Assembly: GCF_900007165.1 (NCBI RefSeq)
Contig: NZ_CYGY02000002.1
Span: forward strand, 1 to 64,000
Reading direction: 5' to 3'
Length of the DNA stretch: 64,000 nt
DNA from: Paraburkholderia piptadeniae
GTDB taxonomy: Bacteria; Pseudomonadota; Gammaproteobacteria; Burkholderiales; Burkholderiaceae
Within the stretch, counting starts at the first letter, position 1; each line of letters opens with the position of its first letter. Below, piece after piece: positions 34,479 to 44,088 of this stretch. Below the pieces are notes generated by a model. It was given only the letters and a program-made list of their open reading frames with translations. It was not told the DNA's origin and searched no databases. Made by a program: the position numbers and the translations under genes.

Positions 34479-35363
34479 ATGCTGAGCCGCCTGGGCGTCA
34501 CGTTCGCAATTGGCCTTCTCAAGCTGTTCGCCCTGCTGCCCTATGGCTTCGTCGCGCGCCTCGGCGACGGCCTCGGCTGGCTGCTCTACCAGATTCCGAG
34601 CCGCCGCCGGCGCATCGTCCATATCAACCTCAAACTGTGCTTTCCCGAGTGGAGCGACGAGCGCCGCGAGGAAGTCGCGCAAAAGCACTTCCGGCATGCG
34701 ATCCGCAGCTACCTGGAGCGCAGCGTGCAATGGTTCGGTTCGGCAAAGAAGCTCGAGAAACTGATTCAGCTCGACAGCGAAATCGATCTCACCGATCCCA
34801 ATCTGCCGCCAACGCTGCTTCTCGGCTTCCATTTCGTCGGTATCGAGGCTGGCTCGATTTTTCTGAACTATTCGCTGAAGCGCACATGCGGTTCGCTGTA
34901 TCAGCCGATGTCGAACCAGCAACTGGATGAAGTCGCGAAAGCGCAACGCGCCCGGTTCGACGCCGAAATGGCGAGCCGCGCGGACAGCGCGCGCATCGTG
35001 CTGCGCTGGCTGCGCGAGCGCAAGCCCGTGATGCTCGGCGCGGACATGGACTACGGGATGCGCAATTCGACGTTCGTGCCGTTCTTCGGCGTGCCGACGT
35101 GCACGCTGACGGCCGTCGGCCGGCTGGCGAAAGTCGGGCGCGCGCAGGTGGTGCCGTTCATCGGCGAAGTGCTGCCGAACTACAAGGGCTATCGGCTGAA
35201 GGTGTTCAAGCCGTGGGACAACTATCCGACGGGCGATGACGACACTGACGCGCGCCGCATGAACGAATTCCTCGAAGAGCACATTCCCGACATGCCCGAG
35301 CAATATTACTGGGTGCACAAGCGCTTCAAGACGCGTCCGCCGGGCGATCCGAGCTTTTACTGA
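34479..35363 (+). CDS. lpxL: Lipid A lauroyl/myristoyl acyltransferase
   Basis: 294-aa inner-membrane-associated enzyme that adds secondary acyl chains to lipid A. An N-terminal hydrophobic helix ([20 protein letters not shown]) anchors it; the catalytic HxxxxE lies in [13 protein letters not shown] near residue 120, and the substrate region [20 protein letters not shown] is typical of LpxL/LpxM. GGGAG at 34467-34471 fixes ATG 34479. The exact acyl donor and acceptor cannot be told from sequence. Confidence 0.9.
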   Translation: MLSRLGVTFAIGLLKLFALLPYGFVARLGDGLGWLLYQIPSRRRRIVHINLKLCFPEWSDERREEVAQKHFRHAIRSYLERSVQWFGSAKKLEKLIQLDSEIDLTDPNLPPTLLLGFHFVGIEAGSIFLNYSLKRTCGSLYQPMSNQQLDEVAKAQRARFDAEMASRADSARIVLRWLRERKPVMLGADMDYGMRNSTFVPFFGVPTCTLTAVGRLAKVGRAQVVPFIGEVLPNYKGYRLKVFKPWDNYPTGDDDTDARRMNEFLEEHIPDMPEQYYWVHKRFKTRPPGDPSFY

Positions 35364-35416
35364 ACGCGTCTGCACGCAGCGGGCGAGACGGACGGCCAGT
35401 CACTTACAATATCGGC

Positions 35417-36277
35417 ATGAAACTGAAATTCACCAAGATGCATGGCGCGGGCAACGACTTCGTCGTGCTCGACGGCTACACGCAGCCGCTCTCGCTGACG
35501 CAAGCGCAGGTGCGCGCGCTCGCGAACCGGCACTTCGGCGTCGGCGCGGACCAGTTGCTCGTCGTCGAGAAGCCGACCGTCGAAGGCGTCGATTTCAGAT
35601 ATCGCATCTTCAATTGCGACGGCGGCGAGGTCGAGCACTGCGGCAACGGCGCGCGCTGCTTCGTGAAGTTCGTGCGCGACACACGCCTCACCGACAAGCG
35701 CAGCGTCCGCGTGCAGGTGCAAAAGGGCGTCATCACGCTGACCATGCAGGACAACGGCGAAGTCGTCGTCGACATGGGCGCGCCTGTGTTCGAGCCGGCT
35801 CAAGTGCCGTTCGACGCAAGCGGCCTCGACGCGCGCCACGAAGGCAACGACTCGCTCTATCCGCTCGACGTCAACGGCGCGACGCGCTGGGTGTCGGTCG
35901 TGTCGATGGGCAATCCGCACGCGGTGCAGGTGGTGGACGACGTCGAGGCGTTTCCTGTGCTCGTCGACGGTCCCGTGATCGAACATCACCCGCGCTTTCC
36001 GGAACGGGTCAACGCAGGCTTCATGCAGATCGTGAGCCGCAACGAGATCAGGCTGCGCGTCTACGAACGCGGCGCGGGCGAAACGCTCGCATGCGGCACG
36101 GGCGCGTGCGCGGCCGTTGCAGCGGGCATCCGTCGCGGGCTGCTCGACGCGCCCGTGAAAGTGCACACGCACGGCGGAATGCTCACGATCACGTGGAGCG
36201 GCGAACCCACGTCGCCGCTGATGATGGCGGGCCCCGCGGCGACGGTGTTCGAAGGCGAAATCGAAATAGCCGATTGA
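35417..36277 (+). CDS. dapF: Diaminopimelate epimerase
   Basis: 286-aa cytosolic enzyme converting LL- to meso-diaminopimelate for lysine and peptidoglycan synthesis. The two catalytic Cys are in [12 protein letters not shown] and LACGTGACA, and [14 protein letters not shown] opens the protein as usual. First gene of a dapF-DUF484-xerC order seen widely in proteobacteria. Confidence 0.97.
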   Translation: MKLKFTKMHGAGNDFVVLDGYTQPLSLTQAQVRALANRHFGVGADQLLVVEKPTVEGVDFRYRIFNCDGGEVEHCGNGARCFVKFVRDTRLTDKRSVRVQVQKGVITLTMQDNGEVVVDMGAPVFEPAQVPFDASGLDARHEGNDSLYPLDVNGATRWVSVVSMGNPHAVQVVDDVEAFPVLVDGPVIEHHPRFPERVNAGFMQIVSRNEIRLRVYERGAGETLACGTGACAAVAAGIRRGLLDAPVKVHTHGGMLTITWSGEPTSPLMMAGPAATVFEGEIEIAD

Positions 36278-36369
36278 ATCTGATCGAATCTCTTACCGCT
36301 GCGCGGCCTATAGACGGCAGCAGCCCAGCAGCAAGACAGCACGCAAGCGCGCAACCCAAAGCCGAAATC

Positions 36370-37092
36370 ATGAACGATCGCGAAGTCGCCGACTATCTGC
36401 TAGCCAACCCCGAATTCTTCGCCGAACACGCGGAACTGCTCGCGTCCGTGCGGCTCGCGAATCCGCATGGCAAGGCCGCCGTGTCGCTGCAAGAGCGTCA
36501 GATGGACATGCTGCGCGAGAAGAACAAGCATCTCGAACGGCGTCTCGCCGAGTTGCTGCGCTATGGGCACGAGAACGACAGCATCGCGTCGAAGTTCGGC
36601 CGCTGGACGACGCGCGTGATGGCCGAGCGCGATCCGGGCGCGCTGCCGCGCACGATCGCCAACGGGCTGCGCGACGTATTCGATGTGCCGCAGGCCGCGC
36701 TGCGCGTGTGGGACGTGTCCGAGCCGTATTCGCAGGCGGACTTCACGCGTCACGTAGGCGAGGAAGTGCGGATCTTCGCGAACAGCCTCGCCACGCCTTA
36801 CTGCGGAGCGAACACGGGGTTCGAGGCCGCGCAATGGCTGACGTCCGCCGTGTCGACGGTTTCCAGCGACGCCGCGACGACGGCCGAAGGCACGCCGCCC
36901 GCCAACGGCACGAAATCGATCGCGCTCATTGCGCTGCGCGATCCCGAGGCCAAAGACGAAGCCGCTGCGTTCGGCCTGCTGGTGATGGGCTCGCCCGATT
37001 CGCGCCGCTTCCACGACGGCATGGCCACCGACTTCCTCACGCAGATCGGCGCGCTCGCCAGCGCGGCGCTGAGCCGTCTGCTGCCGCGTTAA
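36370..37092 (+). CDS. DUF484 family protein
   Basis: 240-aa GAF-like protein of unknown function. It starts MNDREVADYLLANPEFFAEH, has a coiled-coil-prone stretch QERQMDMLREKNKHLERRL, and a C-terminal GAF-like half ending LGALASAALSRLL-like. In many proteobacteria DUF484 lies between dapF and xerC, as here. ATG 36370 was chosen; the frame opens far upstream inside dapF in another phase. No regulatory site was seen in the 92-nt gap. Confidence 0.87.
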   Translation: MNDREVADYLLANPEFFAEHAELLASVRLANPHGKAAVSLQERQMDMLREKNKHLERRLAELLRYGHENDSIASKFGRWTTRVMAERDPGALPRTIANGLRDVFDVPQAALRVWDVSEPYSQADFTRHVGEEVRIFANSLATPYCGANTGFEAAQWLTSAVSTVSSDAATTAEGTPPANGTKSIALIALRDPEAKDEAAAFGLLVMGSPDSRRFHDGMATDFLTQIGALASAALSRLLPR

Positions 37093-37103
37093 GCGCTCGC
37101 CAC

Positions 37104-38027
37104 GTGACATCCGCCGATCCGATCGCCATCTATCTGTCGAGCCTCGAGCACGAGCGGCGGTTGTCGGCGCACACGCTGCGCGCCTACACGCACGAACTCG
37201 ACGAACTGAAGAAGCTCGCCAACGGACGGCCGTTCGAAAGCCTCACGGCCACCGACATCCGCGGCGCCGTCGCACGCGCGCATTCAGGCGGCCTGTCGGC
37301 GCGCTCGATCGGACATCGGCTGTCGGCGTGGCGCGCGTTCTATCGCTGGCTCGCGGGAAGGATCGATTTACCCGCGAACCCCGTCGCCACCGTGCGCGCG
37401 CCGAAGCGCGCGAAAACGCTGCCGAAAGCGTTGTCCGTCGACGACGCGCACACGCTGATGGAATCCCCCGCGACGGCCACGGCCGAAGGGCTGCGCGATC
37501 ACGCGATGCTCGAGCTGTTCTACTCGTCGGGCTTGCGGCTCTCGGAACTGGTCGGCCTCGACGTGCATTTCGTGGATGCCGACGGCTACCGCTCGGCGGG
37601 CTGGCTCAAGCTCAACGATGCGGAAGTCGAAGTGCTCGGCAAGGGCAACCGGCGGCGCTCGGTGCCTGTCGGCAGCAAGGCGCTCGATGCGCTGCGCGCG
37701 TGGCTTGCCGTGCGCGGCGAGCTGGTGAAGCACGATCCGCATCCGCTGTTTCTGTCGGCGCGCGGCAACCGGATGTCGCCGAACGTCGTGCGCGAACGCG
37801 TGAAGCGCGCGGCGCTCACAGCGGGCATTCCGGCGAACGTCCATCCGCACGTGCTGCGCCATTCGTTCGCGACGCACGTGCTGCAATCGAGCGGCGATCT
37901 GCGCGCCGTGCAGGAACTGCTCGGTCACGCGAGCATTGCCGCTACCCAGGTGTACACGGGGCTCGATTTCCAGCACCTCGCGCGAATCTACGACCAGGCG
38001 CATCCGCGCGCAAAAAAACGCGACTGA
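37104..38027 (+). CDS. xerC: Tyrosine recombinase XerC
   Basis: 307-aa recombinase that works with XerD at dif to resolve chromosome dimers. The catalytic residues appear in order: Arg in SSGLRLSELVGL, Lys in VLGKGNRRRSVPV, HxxR in HPHVLRHSFATHVL, His in LLGHASIAATQ, and the nucleophilic Tyr in VYTGLDFQHLARIYDQAH. Its start is GTG 37104, 11 nt after DUF484; no strong ribosome binding site is visible, so expression may depend on coupling. Confidence 0.92.
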   Translation: MTSADPIAIYLSSLEHERRLSAHTLRAYTHELDELKKLANGRPFESLTATDIRGAVARAHSGGLSARSIGHRLSAWRAFYRWLAGRIDLPANPVATVRAPKRAKTLPKALSVDDAHTLMESPATATAEGLRDHAMLELFYSSGLRLSELVGLDVHFVDADGYRSAGWLKLNDAEVEVLGKGNRRRSVPVGSKALDALRAWLAVRGELVKHDPHPLFLSARGNRMSPNVVRERVKRAALTAGIPANVHPHVLRHSFATHVLQSSGDLRAVQELLGHASIAATQVYTGLDFQHLARIYDQAHPRAKKRD

Positions 38028-38112
38028 CGCGGCTGGCGCTTTGCCGGCAACCAGTCATATCCGCTTTGCCGCTTCGCGCGGCACATTGTTCCGCTGAAAT
38101 TCTCACGAAGTC

Positions 38113-39342
38113 ATGAATACCGTTACGCTGAAACCGTCGAAAGAGAAATCGCTCCTGCGCCGCCATCCGTGGGTCTACGCGAATGCGATCGATCGCGTCG
38201 ACGGCAAGCCCGCCCCCGGCGCGACCGTGCTGGTGCGCGCGCACGACGGCCGCTTCCTCGCGCGCGCCGCGTGGAGCCCGCATTCGCAGATCCGCGCGCG
38301 CGTTTGGAGCTTCGACGAAAACGAACCCGTTGATCACGCGTTCTTCAAGCGCCGCGTGCAGCGCGCGCTTGCGCATCGTCAGGCGATGGTGCGCGGCACG
38401 GGCGCGGTGCGGTTGATCTTCGGCGAGGCGGACGGCCTGCCGGGGCTGATCGTCGATTACTACATCGCAGATGACGCAACGAACCCGGTCGCGTTGGCGG
38501 ATGCGGGCAAGCGCGGCCAGATCGTCTGCCAGTTCATGGCGGCGGGCGTCGAAGCGTGGAAGGATGCGATCGTGCAGGCGCTGACGGGCGCGACGGGATG
38601 CCCGAACGTCTATGAGCGCTCCGACGTGTCGATCCGCCAAAAGGAAGGGCTCGACCAGACGACGGGCGTGCTCGCCGGCGACGCGCCACCCGAAACGATG
38701 ATCGTCAGCGAGAACGGCGTGCGCTATCACGTCGACGTGCGCAACGGCCACAAGACGGGCTTCTACGTCGATCAACGCGACAACCGCGCACTGGTGCAGG
38801 ATCTGTCGAACGATCGCGACGTGCTGAACTGCTTCTGCTACACGGGCGGCTTTTCGCTCGCGGCGCTCAAGGGCGGCGCGAAGCGCGTCGTGTCGATCGA
38901 CTCGTCGGGCGAAGCGCTGGCAGTCGCGAAGCAGAACGTGGCGGCCAACGGCTTTGACGCGCAGCGCGCCACATGGCTCGACGCAGACGCGTTCAAGACG
39001 CTGCGCCGCCTGTACGACGACGGCGAGCGTTTCGACCTCGTCGTGCTCGATCCGCCGAAGTTCGCGCCGTCGCGCGAGCACGTGGACCGCGCCGCGCGTG
39101 CATACAAGGACATCAACCTGACAGGGCTCAAGCTGCTGCGGCCGGGCGGGCTGCTGTTCACGTATTCGTGCTCGGGCGCGATCGATGCTGAACTGTTCCA
39201 GAAGATCGTCGCGGGCGCGGCCGCCGATGCGCGCGTCGATGCGCGCATCCTCAAGCGGCTGGGCGCGGGCGTCGATCATCCGCTGCTGACGGCGTTCCCC
39301 GAAGGCGAATATCTGAAAGGCCTATTGTTGCAAACCGCCTGA
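38113..39342 (+). CDS. rlmI: Class I SAM-dependent rRNA methyltransferase (RlmI-like)
   Basis: 409-aa protein with an N-terminal PUA domain (SLLRRHPWVYANAIDRV) and a C-terminal Rossmann methyltransferase: SAM motif LNCFCYTGGFSLAALKGGA and catalytic-site DLVVLDPPKFAPSR. This is the RlmI/RlmK family that makes 5-methylcytosine in 23S rRNA (C1962 in E. coli). It sits alone between xerC and the CobW-like gene. Confidence 0.9.
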   Translation: MNTVTLKPSKEKSLLRRHPWVYANAIDRVDGKPAPGATVLVRAHDGRFLARAAWSPHSQIRARVWSFDENEPVDHAFFKRRVQRALAHRQAMVRGTGAVRLIFGEADGLPGLIVDYYIADDATNPVALADAGKRGQIVCQFMAAGVEAWKDAIVQALTGATGCPNVYERSDVSIRQKEGLDQTTGVLAGDAPPETMIVSENGVRYHVDVRNGHKTGFYVDQRDNRALVQDLSNDRDVLNCFCYTGGFSLAALKGGAKRVVSIDSSGEALAVAKQNVAANGFDAQRATWLDADAFKTLRRLYDDGERFDLVVLDPPKFAPSREHVDRAARAYKDINLTGLKLLRPGGLLFTYSCSGAIDAELFQKIVAGAAADARVDARILKRLGAGVDHPLLTAFPEGEYLKGLLLQTA

Positions 39343-39499
39343 TCGCCCATAGTTAGGCGTTTATTTCCCTGGCAGCGACGGGGCTTTAACGGCCCGGCAG
39401 CGGCGCCCCGGCAGTTATGCTTCAATATTCCGCTGAATTCCTGCGGTTCGGGCCGTGCGCGGTCCGCACTCCAGATTGACGAACACAAGGCGACTTCAC

Positions 39500-40591
39500 A
39501 TGGCGAACAACATGATCCCAGTCACTATCCTGACCGGCTTCCTCGGCAGCGGCAAAACCACGCTGCTCAAGCGCATCCTGAACGAGAAGCACGGCATGAA
39601 GATCGCCGTGATCGAGAACGAGTTCGGCGAAGAGAACATCGACAACGACATCCTCGTTCAGGACACGGGCGAGCAGATCATCCAGATGAGCAACGGCTGC
39701 ATCTGCTGCACGATTCGCGGCGACCTGTCGCGCGTGCTCGGCGACCTCGCCGCGCAGAAGCAGGAAGGCAAGCTCGATTTCGACCGCGTCGTGATCGAGA
39801 CGACGGGCCTCGCCAATCCGGGCCCCGTCGCGCAGACGTTCTTCATGGATAACCAGATCGCCGACGAATTCCTGCTCGACGCGATCATCACGCTCGTCGA
39901 TGCGAAGCACGGCGATCAGCAGCTCGACGAGCACGAAGTCGTGCAGCGCCAGGTCGGCTTCGCGGACCGCCTGTTCTTGACGAAGGCCGATCTCGTCGAC
40001 GACGCGACGCTCGGCGATCTGCGTCACCGCCTGCTGCACATGAATCCGAAGGCGCAGATTCGCGTGGTGAACTTCGGCGAAGCGGACATCAAGGAAGTCT
40101 TCGATCTGCGCGGCTTCAACCTGAACGCGAAGCTGGAAATCGACCCGGACTTCCTCGCGGAGGACGAGCACGGCCACGCGCATGATCACGACCACGACCA
40201 CGATCATGATCACGCGAACTGCGATCACGATCATGACCACTGCAATCACGAAGGTCACGATCACGGGCATCACCACCATCACGCGCATCACGACGACAAG
40301 ATCAAGTCGTTCGTTTTCCGCAGCGATCGCCCGTTCGATCCGAACAAGCTCGAAGACTTCCTCGGCGGCATTCTGCAGATTTATGGCGAGCGTCTGCTGC
40401 GCTACAAGGGCGTCCTTTACATGAAGGGCGTCGATCGCAAGGTCGTGTTCCAGGGCGTGCATCAGATGATGGGCAGCGATCTCGCGGCCAAGTGGCAGCC
40501 CATTGAGAAGAAGACGAACAAGATGGTGTTCATCGGCATCGAGTTGCCGCAAGATCTGATCACCGACGGGCTCGAAGCCTGCCTCGTCTAA
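39500..40591 (+). CDS. CobW/COG0523 GTPase with His-rich linker
   Basis: 363-aa metal-trafficking GTPase. Walker A is GFLGSGKTTLLKRI, the metal-binding CxCC motif is NGCICCTIRGDL, Walker B-like is IETTGLANP, and the C-terminal CobW domain follows. Between them, residues about 225-270 are packed with His and Asp (many DHDH repeats plus two Cys), a likely metal store. Such proteins deliver zinc (ZNG1/ZigA-like) or cobalt. No Zur-type palindrome was seen upstream. ATG 39500. Confidence 0.9.
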   Translation: MANNMIPVTILTGFLGSGKTTLLKRILNEKHGMKIAVIENEFGEENIDNDILVQDTGEQIIQMSNGCICCTIRGDLSRVLGDLAAQKQEGKLDFDRVVIETTGLANPGPVAQTFFMDNQIADEFLLDAIITLVDAKHGDQQLDEHEVVQRQVGFADRLFLTKADLVDDATLGDLRHRLLHMNPKAQIRVVNFGEADIKEVFDLRGFNLNAKLEIDPDFLAEDEHGHAHDHDHDHDHDHANCDHDHDHCNHEGHDHGHHHHHAHHDDKIKSFVFRSDRPFDPNKLEDFLGGILQIYGERLLRYKGVLYMKGVDRKVVFQGVHQMMGSDLAAKWQPIEKKTNKMVFIGIELPQDLITDGLEACLV

Positions 40592-41201
40592 GCCGGTCTT
40601 ATCGTTCTCTTGCGCGGGGCAGGCGTTTTAGGTCTGCCCCAACCGCCATTTCCTCGCCGCTGGCGCACGAAAATCGATTCAAACGTGCAGGCACGGCAAT
40701 TAAACAGCCGGTTCCCGGTCAAAGCACGTGAAAACCCTGTTGTGAGAATACGTGTACGACCATCGCTTTTTAGTGAACAGCGCGTTATATTTTCACGATA
40801 AGTGGAGTTTGCGGCAGGGATTTCCCCCGCTTGCGGTTTCGTATTGTGATTCAGTTACAATACGGCCCCACTGGAGAAAGAGAACGATTTTGCCCGGTCT
40901 AAAACGCGTAGCCGCGTCGCAGCCGTGCCGGGCCTGAAAACGGCGCCGGAAAATCTCATCCGGGGATATCGCCGATAGCCGGCCGGCACACTCCGGCTCA
41001 TAACGCGCTGCCGGGAAGCATTGCCTCAGGAGCATTTGAAGAATCGGTTTCCAGAGGAGTTCGGCCCCGCAACGGCGCTTCGGCGTCACGACAGCCCACC
41101 GTCCGTGTTCGCCGGCGCTCAATCGAGCGTCATCGAGGCGCCTTTGCGGGCAACACGAAAGTGCGGGCAATGATTTGCCTCACATTGAAGAAGCAAGCCA
41201 G
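40592..41201 (+). promoter_or_regulatory. 610-nt region between the CobW gene and dksA
   Basis: No gene. A hairpin GGGGCAG/CTGCCCC (40616-40622, 40634-40640) lacks a T-run. A promoter-like TACAAT (40857-40862) with TTGCGG about 19 nt upstream could drive dksA, giving a leader of over 300 nt with several GC-rich inverted segments (40940-41130). Function of the long leader is unknown. Confidence 0.45.
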
Positions 41202-41621
41202 ATGACGACGAAACGACTCTTGACCGAAGCCGAAATCCTGAAGATGAGCGACAAGGATTACATGAATGAGGATCAGCTCGCTTTCTTCAAGAACCGGCTC
41301 GAACAGCTGCAGGCGGAAATCCTCCGCAACGCCGGCCAGACCACCGAAAATCTGCGCGAAACCGTGATCGTGCCGGACCCGGCCGACCGCGCGACGATCG
41401 AGGAAGAGCATGCGCTGGAACTGCGCACGCGCGACCGCGAGCGCAAGCTGCTGAAGAAGGTTCAGCAGTCGCTTGCGCGCATCGAATCGGGCGAATACGG
41501 CTGGTGCGAGGAAACGGGCGAGCCGATCGGGATTCCGCGCCTGCTTGCGCGGCCGACGGCGACCCTGTCGCTCGAAGCGCAGGAACGCCGCGAATTGCGC
41601 CAGAAGCTGTTCGGCGACTGA
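41202..41621 (+). CDS. dksA: RNA polymerase-binding protein DksA, zinc finger degenerate
   Basis: 139-aa stringent-response cofactor that enters the RNA polymerase secondary channel and acts with ppGpp. The coiled-coil tip motif DPADRA is intact, followed by EEEHALELRTRDRERKLLKK. The zinc site is altered: canonical CxxC-x17-CxxC reads C-EE-T, then S-LE-A, so three of four Cys are gone. This resembles Pseudomonas DksA2, which folds without zinc. Start ATG 41202 gives the usual length. Confidence 0.95.
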   Translation: MTTKRLLTEAEILKMSDKDYMNEDQLAFFKNRLEQLQAEILRNAGQTTENLRETVIVPDPADRATIEEEHALELRTRDRERKLLKKVQQSLARIESGEYGWCEETGEPIGIPRLLARPTATLSLEAQERRELRQKLFGD

Positions 41622-41670
41622 TCGCCCGACGGCGCGGTTTTCGGGGTCCGCGCCCCATAGACGCTTCGTG

Positions 41671-41706
41671 AGAGGCGCACGGTGACCGTGCGCCTCTTTT
41701 CTTTTG
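41671..41706 (+). terminator. Terminator of dksA
   Basis: Perfect 12-bp stem AGAGGCGCACGG/CCGTGCGCCTCT (41671-41682, 41686-41697) with a TGA loop and a T-rich tail. Confidence 0.92.
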
Positions 41707-42072
41707 TAAAGCCGATCTTTCACGATGTCTGCGCCCATATCGACTCGCCATTCATGCGGCAATCGGTAAATGCGCATCGCATCGACCGTGATGCCAAGCG
41801 ACGCCAGCACCTTTTACCGCTGAATCGGCCGGGCTCTTTTTCTGCTTTTCTCAAGCTGTCGAGACTTCCGCTCTTGATATGGCAGCGCCCGCCCTAAAAT
41901 AAATCGGACATGCGTTGCACGCGCGCGCGGCACCTGGCATCGCGCGGCGTCCGCTCCCGGATTCCGTGGTGGCGCATCGGCGCCTCCGCGTCCTCTCTGT
42001 CGGCCGAAGTCGGTGCTTTGGCGCTTGCTTCGGCCCCACGCAATTAATTGCGGTTTTGCAAAAGGAACGCAT
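41707..42072 (+). promoter_or_regulatory. hslVU upstream region with heat-shock-type promoter
   Basis: No gene in 366 nt. CTTGATA (41873-41879) and CCCTAAAAT (41892-41900) fit a sigma-32-like arrangement with about 12 nt between TTGATA and CCCTAA. The same bases give TTGATA and TAAAAT at a 15-nt spacing, a poor sigma-70 fit. hslVU is heat-inducible in E. coli. The leader before ATG 42073 would be about 165 nt. Confidence 0.5.
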
Positions 42073-42609
42073 ATGGAGCAATTTCACGGCACGACGATCG
42101 TTTCCGTGCGTCGCGGCGACAAGGTCGCGCTCGGCGGCGACGGCCAGGTCACGCTGGGCAACATCGTCATGAAAGGCGGCGCGAAGAAAGTCCGGCGCAT
42201 CTACAACGGCAAGGTGCTGGTCGGCTTCGCGGGCGGCACGGCCGACGCCTTCTCGCTGCTCGACCGCTTCGAAGCGAAGCTCGAAAAGCATCAGGGCAAT
42301 CTCACGCGCGCAGCCGTCGAGCTGGCGAAAGACTGGCGCACCGACCGGATGCTGCGCCGTCTCGAAGCGATGCTGATCACGGCCGACGCGACCACAACGC
42401 TAGTCATCACCGGCAACGGCGACGTGCTCGATCCCGAGGGCGGCATCTGCGCGATCGGCTCGGGCGGCGCGTACGCGCAGGCCGCAGCGAGGGCGCTCGC
42501 GGACAATACGGATCTTTCGCCGCGCGACATCGTCGAAAAGGCGCTGGTGATTGCCGGCGACATGTGTATCTACACGAACCACAACCGCGTCATCGAGACG
42601 ATCGAGTAA
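42073..42609 (+). CDS. hslV: ATP-dependent protease peptidase subunit HslV
   Basis: 178-aa proteasome-like threonine peptidase. The mature N-terminus should be the Thr in [14 protein letters not shown]; here it is preceded by MEQFHG, so a short propeptide must be removed, unlike E. coli where only Met is lost. GDGQVTLG and [14 protein letters not shown] are conserved. AAAGGAA precedes ATG 42073. Operon with hslU, 9 nt downstream. Confidence 0.95.
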   Translation: MEQFHGTTIVSVRRGDKVALGGDGQVTLGNIVMKGGAKKVRRIYNGKVLVGFAGGTADAFSLLDRFEAKLEKHQGNLTRAAVELAKDWRTDRMLRRLEAMLITADATTTLVITGNGDVLDPEGGICAIGSGGAYAQAAARALADNTDLSPRDIVEKALVIAGDMCIYTNHNRVIETIE

Positions 42610-42618
42610 GGACACACG

Positions 42619-43959
42619 ATGAGCACCATGACTCCCGCCGAGATCGTCTCGGAACTCGACAAGCACATCATCGGCCAGCATCGCGCGAAGAAAGCCGTCG
42701 CGGTGGCGCTGCGCAACCGCTGGCGCCGCCAGCAGGTCGCCGAGCCACTGCGCCAGGAAATCACGCCGAAGAACATTCTGATGATCGGGCCGACGGGCGT
42801 CGGCAAGACGGAAATCGCGCGGCGTCTCGCGAAGCTCGCGGACGCGCCGTTCATCAAGATCGAAGCGACCAAGTTCACGGAGGTCGGTTATGTCGGCCGC
42901 GACGTCGACAGCATCGTGCGAGACCTGATGGAAATCGCTGTCAAGCAGACGCGCGAGACCGAAATGCGCAAGGTCCGCACGAAGGCCGAAGACCTCGCCG
43001 AAGACCGCATCCTCGATATCCTGCTGCCGGGCGCACGCACGGTCGGCTTCGGCTCGGGCCACGAAGCGAGCGGCGACGAATCGAACACGACGCGTCAGAC
43101 GTTCCGCAAGCGCCTGCGCGAAGGGCAGCTCGATGACAAGGAGCTCGAGCTCGATATCGAGATGCCACAACCGGCGATGGACATCATGGGACCGCCGGGC
43201 ATGGAAGACATGACCGAGCAGATCCGTTCGATGTTCGCGAATCTCGGCGGCGGCAAGAAGACGCGCCGCAAGGTGAAGGTGAAAGAAGCGCTGAAGCTCC
43301 TCACCGACGAAGAAGCCGCGAAGATGCTGAACGACGAAGAGGTCAAGGCGAGGGCCGTGCAGAACGTCGAGCAGAACGGCATCGTGTTCCTCGATGAAAT
43401 CGACAAGATCGCGTCGCGCAGCGAAGCAGGCGGCGGCGAAGTCTCGCGTCAGGGCGTGCAGCGCGATCTGCTGCCGCTCGTCGAAGGCACGACGATCAGC
43501 ACGAAGTATGGGATGGTGAAGACCGATCACATCCTGTTCATCGCGAGCGGCGCGTTCCATCTCGCGAAGCCGAGCGACCTGATCCCCGAACTGCAAGGCC
43601 GCTTCCCGATTCGCGTTGAACTCGATTCGCTGTCGGTGAAGGACTTCGAATCTATTCTCGTCGCCACCGATGCAAGCCTCGTCAAGCAATACCAGGCGTT
43701 GCTCGAGACGGAAGACGTGCACCTCGAATTCGCCGACGACGGCATCCGCCGTCTCGCGGAAATCGCCTACTCGGTGAACGAGAAGACGGAAAACATCGGT
43801 GCGCGCCGTCTCTATACGGTGATCGAGAAGCTGCTCGAAGATGTGTCGTTCTCGGCGGGCAACCACGCGGGCAAGAGCGTCGTGATCGACGCGACGTATG
43901 TCGATCGCGCGCTGAACGACGTCGCGCAAGACGAGGATCTGTCGCGCTACGTGCTCTGA
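42619..43959 (+). CDS. hslU: ATP-dependent protease ATPase subunit HslU
   Basis: 446-aa AAA+ unfoldase that feeds substrates into HslV. Walker A is [15 protein letters not shown], Walker [14 protein letters not shown], and the pore loop GYVGRDVDS is present. The I-domain insertion covers residues about 110-240. Ends in the SRYVL-type tail whose last residues dock into HslV. A strong terminator follows. Confidence 0.97.
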   Translation: MSTMTPAEIVSELDKHIIGQHRAKKAVAVALRNRWRRQQVAEPLRQEITPKNILMIGPTGVGKTEIARRLAKLADAPFIKIEATKFTEVGYVGRDVDSIVRDLMEIAVKQTRETEMRKVRTKAEDLAEDRILDILLPGARTVGFGSGHEASGDESNTTRQTFRKRLREGQLDDKELELDIEMPQPAMDIMGPPGMEDMTEQIRSMFANLGGGKKTRRKVKVKEALKLLTDEEAAKMLNDEEVKARAVQNVEQNGIVFLDEIDKIASRSEAGGGEVSRQGVQRDLLPLVEGTTISTKYGMVKTDHILFIASGAFHLAKPSDLIPELQGRFPIRVELDSLSVKDFESILVATDASLVKQYQALLETEDVHLEFADDGIRRLAEIAYSVNEKTENIGARRLYTVIEKLLEDVSFSAGNHAGKSVVIDATYVDRALNDVAQDEDLSRYVL

Positions 43960-44004
43960 TTCGCGCGCGTCTCGTCGGCAAGCACGCGAGCGAAGAACCA
44001 GGCG

Positions 44005-44042
44005 AAACGGGCGGCGCTCCGCGAGGAGCGTCGCCCGTTTTC
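44005..44042 (+). terminator. Terminator of hslVU
   Basis: 15-bp stem AAACGGGCGGCGCTC with GAGCGTCGCCCGTTT (44005-44019, 44026-44040, one G-U pair), 6-nt loop, short T-run. Confidence 0.9.
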
Positions 44043-44088
44043 ACATGCGCAGCAGCTATCTATCGAGCTCGATGCAACTGCGAAGGCA

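Noticed and set aside
39343..39499. Zur operator before the CobW-like gene
   Set aside because: No palindrome of the GTTATAATATAAC type was found in the gap.
40170..40300. DNA repeat array (GATCACGACCAC-like)
   Set aside because: It is the coding sequence of the His/Asp-rich linker, in frame with the GTPase, not an independent repeat or CRISPR.
40793..41170. 125-codon minus-strand frame upstream of dksA
   Set aside because: Cys/Arg-rich, no ribosome binding site, and covers the likely dksA promoter.
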